NCBI RefSeq assembly: GCF_964340395.1
Contig: NC_135560.1
Span: 13,497,598 to 13,559,597, forward strand
Direction of reading: 5' to 3'
DNA from: Glandiceps talaboti
Lineage: Eukaryota; Hemichordata; Enteropneusta; Spengelidae
Length of the DNA stretch: 62,000 nt
Part shown: positions 52,461 to 62,000 of the stretch, one piece after another
Layout of the letters: every line of letters begins with the position of its first letter
How positions within the stretch are numbered: the stretch's first letter is position 1
Made by a program: the position numbers and the translations under genes
Notes under the pieces: model-generated
What the model saw: the letters and a program-made list of their open reading frames with translations, nothing else
What the model was told of the DNA's origin: nothing
Databases searched by the model: none

Positions 52461-55400
52461 AGTTGGCATTGAATAAATATTCATTTTCAGAATAAAACGA
52501 GTCACCGAATTATCATCACCTTGTCCAATTGAAGGTTGGCAGTTAATGAAGTTCATATTATTTTTCAATTTGAAATGAGATAATCCAATAGAAATAGTTA
52601 TTTGAATGTGTGTCCCTGTAACACTGTATTATGGAATTATAAGAAAGGAAAACATATGACATTACAAGTAGGCTTTCCAATTACGTTTGTCCTTAATACA
52701 AGGTTCTATTGAAATGACGAAAAACTGTAATTTCCTTTGACTAATGTTAAAATTATTCTTATCTATCGTCAGCACTAGGCCTGGGCATGCTATTTCAGTT
52801 ACACCTCATTTCCTTCCTCTTTTGAATATTTTCAAAACCCATTAACCTCAAAACCAACTCTTCCTTCTCTGTCAGCGAGATGTGGTTATTTCATATAATG
52901 TTTACTTTATTAAGGGGACACAGTCTGTAACTTTATGGTCTTTGTTGGTAACTTTTGTTTAAAGGGACACAGTCTGTAACTTTATGGTCTTTGGTGTTTA
53001 CATTCGTTTAGAGGGGTACAGTCTGTAACTTTCTGGTCTTTGGTGGTTACATTCGTTTAGAAGATTACAGTTTGTAACTTTTTTAATGATCTTTGGTAGT
53101 TAATATCCTTTCATATTAATTTTTTTTATACTTTCAACAACTAAAATATGTTAAGTAACGTCTCGATAACTAAGATTTTGAAAATGATATAAAATCACAT
53201 TGTGACATAATTTATTGGTAACTAAACAAAACATATTTTAGAGAGTTGATAACGTGCATTTTCTGCACTGAGTTTAGTCGAAATGAAGTTAAAGCTTCAC
53301 TAGCTTCAATTGGAACGTTGTTTGTTAAAAAAAATGTTTTGTTAGGAACAATAACTTACTCGTAGTATCACACCCAGTGAAAAGTGTTGCACCGCCTGTG
53401 GGTAGACGTTTTTAGCGTAACTGCATACACGATAAATCAAATCAAATTGATTTTTGGGTCCGCACCTAAAATGAATCAGCATCTTCAACGGTGATCACGA
53501 TTTCAACCTTCTTCTGTACTGCTTATGGATAATATCAACCACAGATTAACATGTACAATGTCTAATTATTGGCATATTAACAATGAATATGTGATGGTTG
53601 TCTGCTCGAAAAATGATACTCCAGTTACAACTAGTACAGTTTTAACATGGGGACAAATTAAAAATCCAAGCTTTCGCTCAAGATTTAAACGACACTACCT
53701 ACAGATAGTATTGACAATGTCTTTTCATAAATAATTGACCAATTTTGTGAATAGTGCATACATCTCTGGTTATTTTATGAAAAAAACCATACTTACAGCT
53801 AGTGCAGGTTTCAGAAATAGGTTACTAGACTTTGCTGCTTGAGCCAATTGTATGAACACTTCAATTCCAAAGTGTCTGCTAGACATACAAATTACGAACG
53901 CTTATTTCATTATGTGAATTTAAAATATGAAACAAACAAGTCGTGCTGTAAGCTTCTAAGTTCTATGAGATCACAAATGTGACTCAATACAACACCGTAT
54001 GTTTTAATAAAAAAAATTTTAATAAACTAATTTGATATTATTTGACATAAAATTCGTCTCACTGGTGAGTCTTTTGAAACGAAATTGACGTTTTATTAGT
54101 CAATGTAGAATTCAGACTCTTTTTGAGATGTCATGGCAACGCTTATCTCCCAAAAATATGTTCGTAGGTGATAACACAAATTAATTCATTGCGAATATAT
54201 TTCGATCTAATCTAAACTCCTTGTTATTTCACAAGTCCTACGCCGAAAAATCAATTTCTTCAAATTACTCGTGGGTGATGAGATACCAGTACATCTAGGC
54301 GCTAGTAAAATGCATGACTGTGTCTACAGTTTCACCCTGTAGCATGTGAGATATGTTGGACCCTGTTGGTTTAAAGCAACGATTATTAAGTAGAAGCGCT
54401 ATTGATTTCGTTACCATCCAATATTTGAATTAGAAATGCCATCCAGTCAATCCACATTGTAGGCATACTTTTTAAATGTCAGGCCTTGCCAACCCGATGG
54501 ACAGTAAGTGAACCCGTCGATTCGCACGTATACAGAGACCCCACTTCAAATGAATCAAGAAGGTCTTTCCCCGGGGGTATTACTACACATATAGATTTTA
54601 ACGAGGTGACCAGAGTGGATTCTATGAAACATATATACCCTATGAATAATCATGCTATTAAGAGTAAGACTGCCCCCTCCCCCGCTCCAAACCCTCGACG
54701 AAGGAACTATGAAGTAATCAACTGGATAGGATTCTTGTAACGTGGGGCTTTTAGATAACGAAATATGAAGCATTCAGGCTAGAATTAATTTGAAATCAGT
54801 GTCATTCACGAAGCATGTACAAGACGTCATGGTCCAGCCCCTAAATGCTAGTATGGATAAGCACAGAACGAACAGCCGGAATCAATAAATTATACTTTTT
54901 TGTTAATATATATAGTCTTCATGGTCAGGTGATGAATACCATAACTACACCTATGGTGTGTTATATGCTTTATGATCAGAATTGTGAGCGAGTCTGCTGA
55001 TCAATAGTTTACTACGCAAATGATAAAACACTCCTCCTCCTCCTCCTCCTCGTCGTCACCACCACCACCACCACCACCACCACCACCACCACCACCACCA
55101 CCACCACCACTACTATAATCAGCAAGGCGAAAGCGCACAAGTGAAAGTATATAGTACTCAATAGGAAAATGAAAATATTCCGTATAAAAAATATTGAAAA
55201 CTTCTACATTTGCAATTATCGGTTATTGACTAATTTAAGTACGTAGCCAAGTATTGCACTGAAACTTACAAACTCTTGGTATTTTTTTGCGAAAGAAAGT
55301 TATGGTTGGGAAACGGTGAAAAGGACGAGAAATATGGTAACAGTGTGTACAATATCAACAATGAAAAGGTATACAGAGTGCGTGTAGTACTACTAACTAA

Positions 55401-58400
55401 TTGAATTAGCTGTGATATCATCATCAACATCACCATCATCACCATCACCATCACCCTCATCATCACCACCCCCTCCCCTCCCCTCCCCATTGCCTTGTTG
55501 GTGAACACTATTATGACTTCAATTAAGAATGGCATACACAGAAATAAAAGGAGAGCAACCGTGTCCTTCCTCATTCGACGCCTTAGTTTGTAACTTGACA
55601 CCTTTTAACCTTGAAATATCACCTGAAGGCCACATGCTACACTTGAAACCGGTAATGAGATACACGTATTCCGTTTGTCGAACATTCTTATTTAACTCGA
55701 TATTTGATTCCATGGTGATGAGAAGGAAAATAAAACCCCGATTTCAAGAAAAAAGCACCGCGACAATGGCAAAACTTAATGATAAATAGGGGAGTTTGTA
55801 TTTCTTAATATATATGTCAACCGTAGACTGATGGACCTGATATCTACTTCACGGTTAACGTATAATCTCACGGTGTTGTCTATGGGCGGATTTGTTTTCA
55901 CCCTGCAGTGCAACATGGCCGTCTGTTTTGTCACCAGATTACCGCTGACATTTCAAACCTTTACCGCTGACGGTCACACATAAATGACTATGTATCAAGG
56001 ATTAAAATACTTTTCAGCAGATGGTGATTGAACTTACTGTACAAATCTGGGACGCCGATATTTGATTCGCACAAGTACTGGGTACAGAAAAGGAAACAAA
56101 TCTATCTGGAAATCACGTCTCCTGAAATGCATATCAATGCGTATTTTAGGTCGCGATCGCCCATTATTATAACTGCAACTGTCTTCAAAAACAGCTTCCA
56201 GTCGATCAAAATTTATTGATGTTTTTTTGAGACAAGAATAGCGCTGAAGATATCGCAATCGTTGTCATAGCAACCACTGTAATTGCCGCAAGGTGTTGTA
56301 AGAGATGTAGATTAAATCGAAGAATTGAACATGACGGGTACCAACCAATAGCACACTTCTTATGATGACAAAAGACGGTAGCCATGACAACCACGTATTA
56401 AGATAAATCGGAGACATGCGAAAAGTGAAGGAAAGGCGATACGAACAAGAAGAGTTCGAACTCTAAGGAAGACAGTCAAGCATGCAAATATACGGCCAAA
56501 CATAAATTCTGTTTGTTGTTGGCAGTGTCCCCCCTCCAAATTAAGGGTTTGATAATTTGGACTCGATGTTCGTAAGTGATTGGACAATGTCAACGTCGTA
56601 ATTAAACCACATACCTCTTTACGGCACCGTCCAAAACGTACTATATCGTCGTTTCTTCAGCAGAAATACGTGCTCTGGTTTGCGAGAATGGCTCAGAGAT
56701 GCACCCATTCGCGACGTTTGACGTTCGTGACGGTAGAAAATTTTAGGTCAATGACAGTATACGAGGAGGGTAGCGGAAACTATTGCAAAATAGATTAACT
56801 GATAACACTGAATCTGAAAACCCCCAAGCGATAATACAAAACAAACACAGGCACAAACGCATGTATATATAACAAACCGCGTAAATTTGCTGGTTGGGAC
56901 AGAGGTACAGCCTACATAGGCAAAAGTGACACAGCCAGATGAGTGGTCATATGTGGATGACAAATGGATACATGTCAATTTATGAAATGACGTTACCACA
57001 ATTTCCTACTTGAAAAAAACCAATGAAAAACGACATAGATCAAGTCTGTGTTTGTGACTCAATAAACTGCAAAAATACCGCCAATGATCCTGTAGCACAA
57101 CTGTAGTTGGCTGCTGGTAGGGGCGTGGTCTTGTTACTAGGCATATTTGCATACATTTTTGGAATCTTTATTTGCCTACCCTTTCCAGTTTTCACCTTTG
57201 CAACATAAACCATTATTTAGCCGTTGATATGGGCATGGTCCTGTTACTATGAACATTTGCATATATTTTTTTGAATAATTATTCACTTACCTACCCATCC
57301 CGTTGTTATCTTTGTAATATGCATAATCAGTTCACTGTTGCTAAGGGCGTGGTCATGGTTGGTAGGACCAATTGTGTCAAAATGTTTTCAACAATACTGT
57401 AGAATAACACCCCCCCACCCCTTCCAGAAACATCCCCACCAAGTTTCAACCCCATTAAAATGCAGTTTCAAGATACAGGTTTTTGACCAAAATTGGGATT
57501 TTTAGAACTAATTTGCATATCGCTGATGGAATCATCAAGTTATGAATACAGCCTCATCTACACATGCCCAGATGCATCTCATTAAATTCCTGCCTAATCT
57601 GCTTAGTAGTTTTGGAATACAAGATTTTTGACCAAATAAGACACATTTTTAGACATAATTTGCATAATTTGTCATGAAAAATTTTGTGTCAAATGTTTGT
57701 TATTGTACGTACAATAATACAATTTCACATTTCAATTTTTTGAGTTACAAATAAGGACTTGGTGTAAATTATATTCTTTCATGCTGTTGTTTTTCAGGTA
57801 AGCATTAACACCTCGTAGAGTTGTTTCACGAATTAACAACCCAATGAATACCAAATTCTCATCTATGACTACTTAAAGTTTAAAGTTGCGAAACATTAGA
57901 TGTCAAAAAGGAAAACAAGATGACTTATAATTAGCCAGAACATAGCTTATCCCTCAAATAGTCGTAAACCTCGGTGCAAACACGACTATTGTGCTACCGT
58001 CGTACGTAATCAGTAGAATGCATCACTCAAACGCACAAATGTTAGACAATCGGCTATTGGTGCCCCGCAGTTCTTGAAACAAATTACATTTTACATAAAA
58101 GAGCATATTGTCCCCATTTCAATCTTGAAAAAAAAAAACTCTATGCACAAAATAGTGAAGTTTGATTGGTTAGTATTTGTAATACATGTTTGGAAATCTA
58201 CTATGAAGTGGGTGATCAAAGTGGACATCCTTAATGCAGTAATGGTGAATCACAGCTTTTGGATAACTGCATTGATTCTTTATTACGCTGAGCTCAGACC
58301 AAACACACTTTCTTTGAAATCAATAAATAATGATATACCGTATTCGTGACATTTGGATAATGACTGTAATATTTATTTGATTCGATGAGGCGAACAATCG

Positions 58401-61400
58401 CTTGTATTTGAGTAAAATATCTACAGGCTAGGTTTATGGTGTAGTGTTGCGGTGTTTTAACAACAACATTGGATGCTTCAGGAATCATCACCTCGGAAAA
58501 GTTAATTGAGTATGACAGCGAGTGTACTAACTATACATTTCGCCTGAAATGACAATCGTTCATTTTTTTCAAACAGAATGTTTATTCAAGTCATTTACTC
58601 TTAGTTGTGGGTATTATTGCCTATATTTTACACATCGATAGCTATTGCAACAGAACTGAAAGCCTTGATCTAACTAATATGAAGGCTGTGTACTTCGTTG
58701 ATATTTTTTCATGATAGCCCCCGTAGCCACTCACAACTAAACTAATGAGCATGATTTTCATCATGAATAAACAGTAATTCTCATCCACTGTCAGAGATTT
58801 GTCACGATTTGTATGTTTGCCATAAATTGCGAGAAATATGTACGTATAACCTCGTGTCTCTTTTAAAGAAAAAAATAATAATGAAATAACAGGTAGTGAA
58901 TAAGCAAAAGAACAAATTTCAAGAACTTTATCATCTCTGAGCAGTAAAATTCTGATTGACTGTTTAACATGTGGGGGCGAGCGTCTTTGTAACGTAAACC
59001 GATTAAATCTTCAAAAGCAGCGCTTAAAGTTTTGCTGTACTAAATGTAGGCATGTCATTAGTTTATACAGTGAACGTTTGGATATTACAACAGCAATGTA
59101 CTTTTGTATGGGCGGAATATTTGTGAAAAATAACAGATACTAAGTAAATATCACATATCAATAATTCAAAAATTAACAATCAAAATAATGTATTGCCTTA
59201 CAGCTACAGTAGACAGACTATAAAGCAATTTAGATGTAAAATACAGAATTAACAATATCTAGATGTGGACATAAACAACGTGGGCTACGTTGAATACGTG
59301 GGTGTCTGAACATCTGAAACAAATCAAAATTTAACATTGCATAGTACATAACTGTAACTGGGCATATATATGATTGAAACGCTGGGGATGAAAACCTAGT
59401 ATAAATAAAGCATAGGAGACTCAGGGAAAACGCTGGGTAGCTTGATTTATATATCGCCAAATGGGTGTTCTGTCTCAAATTTCAATTTTTACATGTATAT
59501 TCCATTTGTACAAATTACTATATTAAGTTATTACAGCAAATTTATTTTCAACTTAAATTTGTCATTTTTAACGAGGAAATATGTTTTCGATTTATCAAAT
59601 CTATGCCGACTACATTTTACATTTGCATTATGAATATCCAGTGGATTGGTAAAAAATATATTACCCGCTGGGACACCAAATGGAAAACAGGTCTCCCTGG
59701 AAGTATTTCTGTTTGTTTTACAGCAATCGTGTATTCGTTCTCTCTATGTCAGCAGGGTTAATACTTCCAACTCACGTAATCTTCGACTGCTGAATCCCAT
59801 CACAAATCTGTGTAATACATCGTTAGTACACTGTGTTAACCTGACGTCAGCTACATTTGAGACACACAGGAAATTAGAATATTCTAAATCCTGTTCATCA
59901 AATTATATACACATACAAATTTCATATCCGGTGTGCAAATTGTCATATGACGTCACCGCATTAATTTTAAGCATTGCTGTGAATACTTGGAAGACAAATA
60001 GTGGTAGATTCATACATATTTGATGGTTTGCATCATGCAAAGTCACACGTATTTCCTTTACAATTACATACACGATTCAGTTTATGTAACAATGTTGTAA
60101 AAGATTGTTTAATGTGAAGGCAAGACATGATTAAAAACACACAAGAACAGGTGCATGCACCTGCTTGATTATTTTGTAAAGAGGGAATTTGTTTCCCTAC
60201 AAGGTAATAATTAATTTCTACTATTTTCTCCATGATAATGTTAGTCAAATTGTGATGTATTCATTCTAGACCCATTTTTTTCGTCAAACTCTCGCTCTAA
60301 CGTATATTGACATTTCGAAATTTAAATCTTAGATGATAGCGGTGAAGAGAAGGATAAACAAATTCACACAATGAATAAATTTTCCTCAAAGAGAGAAAAT
60401 ATAATTGGAGTAGAGACAAACCAACAAAGAGACGCCCACCCATACGTACAAGCTAATAATCATTTTTAATTTAGTTGTCTGCGATAACATATATAAGGAT
60501 AAGATACACATAATCCAGACTCATGTCAGTTTCAATGTGTTTCTGATTCTAAATTTGTTTATGGAAAATGAAAAATGACTAGTAAAGTGTATTATATGAT
60601 GTATGATGCAATTACAATCTCTCAGTGCATTCAAAGCAGTATACATTCGTCTACACAGATCATCAGGCTACTTTTGGCCACGAAACCAGTACAAGTCTGT
60701 CTATTTTTTAAGTTTCAAATGACGTGCATCGATATATTGGCATGATTTGTGAAATGGATAAAGTCACCACTACTAGAAATCGACATACATCTATATATAG
60801 CTTTTAAACGATCATAAAATATTGACCAGTATTTATGGATTGCTGACTGTTTTTCACCACAGAGGGCGTAAATTAAGTAAATCGTGAATAACGAAACTGG
60901 TGAACCTAAACGAAAACATGTACACATTAGCAGTAAATCTTATGACTTTACTCACTCTACCACATTTGCTTCATACTCATTTCTCTCTTTGTATTGGATT
61001 CTTGTTCTAATATTCACATAGCACTAGTTTTACCATTTCATTTACAATATTTCAAGTTCAAAATTCCACAATCTGATCGAGAGAGAAATTTACATAATTA
61101 CAAAAAAAAATCGTTTTTGAATGCTTTTAATTTTAACTAACATCATTTCTGAGTTCATTCATAGTACTTTGAGATAAAAATTATTGCATGACTTGTAACA
61201 GTACAGTTAGACAAACTCGTACATTTGCCATGTATAAACAGTCGAGCGGATTAAATATTTCTGCTCTATCATTGCAGATTCCTCGTAACCAAGGACACGG
61301 TGAATTATTGGTATCGTTGTCATATCAACCAGCGGCCAATCGTCTGACAGTAGTGGTTCTTAAGGCGCGCAGTTTGCCAAAGATGGATGTGACAGGATTA

Positions 61401-62000
61401 TCAGGTATATATAACTTGAAATTGACATGAAATTGACACTAGTTTGTTTCATTTCTAATTATGTCATGCAAAATGAAGAAATATTTTTTTTTCAGCGTTT
61501 TAAGATTTAGTGTCAATGCTATACTAAATTCCAGACAGAATCTTTGAGGTCACTCTGATAAAAATAAAAACCAAAAAAACAGCGGAAAAAAGTTATTCAA
61601 TTAGGGAATTTTGGCCTGAAAACAGAGTATTCAAAATGACAACCTGGAGTTTACTCTTAGAGTACTTAACTTTTATTCGTGACAGCTAGCTAAACGCACG
61701 GTAGACAAGCAAGAGATTGTAATTAGTATTTCCATCAGCCTTTAATTCGTGTGCGATAAAATCGAACCTTGCACTGATGTCTGCTTCTGATGAAATCGAC
61801 CACCTTAACTATTCCGTCGATGTATTCCTGAATACACTATCACTGAATGACGTACACTTTTGTGTCACCGCTACGCTGTTATACAGGGTATTTATTCATA
61901 ATCTTTCTGAAGGAGCGAACGAGGTCGGTTTGTTAATTAATTGGCTCCCTGACTATATTTTTTCAGATCCCTATGTGAAGATTCACCTTCTATACAACAA
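39788..62000 (+). CDS. SYT4: synaptotagmin 4/11 orthologue (5' part, cut by window end)
   Basis: Exons 39788-39821, 41727-42493, 61278-61404 and 61967-62000 (continuing) join in phase to 320 residues; human SYT4 is 425. The architecture, a tiny first exon and a large exon holding transmembrane segment, linker and C2A, matches vertebrate SYT4. Residues about 16-36 form the transmembrane helix ([20 protein letters not shown]), followed by Cys pairs (RCFCRR) suited to palmitoylation. C2A covers about 138-260, with DPYIK and [14 protein letters not shown]. Loop residues are Asp168, Asp175, Ser228, Asp230 and Asp236: Ser228 (codon 42374-42376) replaces the Asp that binds calcium in Syt1, the hallmark of Syt4/11. 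C2B begins with [22 protein letters not shown] and [11 protein letters not shown]. Family role: vesicle traffic and regulated exocytosis, often dense-core or postsynaptic. SYT4 and SYT11 split in vertebrates, so the symbol stands for both. Confidence 0.93.
41203..41239. repeat. (GACT)n microsatellite in SYT4 intron 1
   Basis: About nine GACT units followed by TTACTTAC. Confidence 0.95.
44156..44199 (+). other. pseudo-exon or cassette exon in SYT4 intron 2
   Basis: A 44-base segment bounded by a good acceptor (GGATTTCTTTGCAG) and a good donor (GTAAGG). It would read [14 protein letters not shown] from phase 0, but 44 is not a multiple of 3, so including it shifts exon 3 out of frame and brings an early stop. 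Confidence 0.3.
45987..46101. repeat. (CAG)n-(ACG)n-(ACA)n trinucleotide cascade
   Basis: Five CAG-type units pass to about 16 ACG units and then about 16 ACA units without a break. Confidence 0.97.
50047..50142. repeat. (CAAA)n microsatellite
   Basis: About 24 uninterrupted CAAA units inside SYT4 intron 2. Confidence 0.97.
52322..52460. repeat. (CATA)n-(CA)n microsatellite
   Basis: CATA units with CATG and CACA interruptions inside SYT4 intron 2. Confidence 0.97.
52915..53080. repeat. 55-60-bp tandem repeat, about three copies
   Basis: Units contain ACAGTCTGTAACTTTATGGT, CTTTGGTG and TTCGTTTAGA. Copies begin near 52918, 52975, 53027 and (degenerate) 53066. Confidence 0.85.
53290..53815 (+). 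repeat. dispersed repeat family 2, copy b
   Basis: In SYT4 intron 2. Long same-orientation match to 29018-29556. Confidence 0.85.
54485..54740 (+). other. possible exon within SYT4 intron 2 (weak)
   Basis: After an acceptor-like TTTTTAAATGTCAG (ending about 54482), a frame stays open for about 85 codons to a TAA at 54738-54740. It is polar, with [20 protein letters not shown] and a Pro/Ser/Arg patch ([14 protein letters not shown]). Codon mix is less AT-rich than the background. It could be an alternative last exon or nested gene, or chance. No family recognised. Confidence 0.2.
55030..55110. repeat. (CTC)n-(CAC)n trinucleotide repeat
   Basis: Seven CTC units then about 20 CAC units; a second CAT/CAC-rich stretch follows at 55418-55492. 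Confidence 0.95.
57106..57365. repeat. about 125-bp degenerate tandem repeat
   Basis: Two full units and part of a third, each with GGGCRTGGTC, TGTTACTA, CATTTGCATA, CCTACCC and TTTGTAAYAT-like segments in the same order. Inside SYT4 intron 2. Confidence 0.75.

Larger units (their letters stand above)
42494..61277 (+). other. intron 2 of the synaptotagmin gene (18.8 kb)
   Basis: Begins GTAAGA and ends TTGCAG. No nested gene called. Candidate exon-like spots are 44156-44199 and 54485-54740. Contents: trinucleotide cascade (45987-46101), (CAAA)n (50047-50142), (CATA)n (52322-52460), tandem repeats (52915-53080, 57106-57365), repeat family 2 copy b (53290-53815), (CTC)n/(CAC)n (55030-55110) and (CAT/CAC)n (55418-55492). 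The long intron may hold enhancers but none can be identified by eye. Confidence 0.8.

Noticed and set aside
59465-60023. Overlapping 98- and 125-codon plus-strand frames
   Set aside because: Overlapping in different frames, no domain, AT-rich composition.

Overview
This is a window of animal nuclear DNA. The genes are split by GT-AG introns with well-phased exons, the background is AT-rich, there are dozens of long microsatellites, and there are no operons or ribosome binding sites. Gene content (OSTF1, LINS1, a tandem pair of METTL27-like methyltransferases, a synaptotagmin 4/11 orthologue), introns of about 0.3 to 19 kb and one compact bidirectional promoter suggest an invertebrate bilaterian, perhaps an invertebrate deuterostome. 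Species cannot be fixed from the sequence alone.

Layout, left to right. 1-231: an open frame at the window edge that may be the last exon of a plus-strand gene (weak). 839-7894, minus: the last two exons of an unrecognised gene that appears to encode a Ser-rich, cytoplasmic-type tail; the two exons are in compatible phase. 7895-15334: mostly intron or intergenic DNA with telomere-like, pentanucleotide and foldback repeats. 15335-21548, minus: complete OSTF1 (SH3 plus ankyrin repeats), 9 coding exons, 212 aa. 21845-26264, plus: complete LINS1 (protein Lines homologue), 7 coding exons, about 798 aa, head-to-head with OSTF1 across a 296-bp promoter region holding an ETS-type motif. 27102-30605 and 32892-35344, both minus: two METTL27-like SAM-dependent methyltransferases, tandem duplicates with the same intron phases and three exons of identical length. 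39788 to the right edge, plus: synaptotagmin 4/11, 4 exons visible; transmembrane segment, C2A and the beginning of C2B, with an 18.8-kb second intron filling 42494-61277.

The genes are not a functional pathway; they are ordinary neighbours. The more unusual content is structural: a foldback element forms most of the 3' end of METTL27-like gene A, a microsatellite supplies the 5' splice site of an intron in gene B, three families of dispersed repeats recur in the window (one as inverted copies in two different genes), and the Ser-for-Asp change that marks the Syt4/11 C2A domain is present. I found no prokaryote-like, CRISPR-like or otherwise new multi-gene system. The best candidate for novelty is the unrecognised minus-strand gene at 839-7894.
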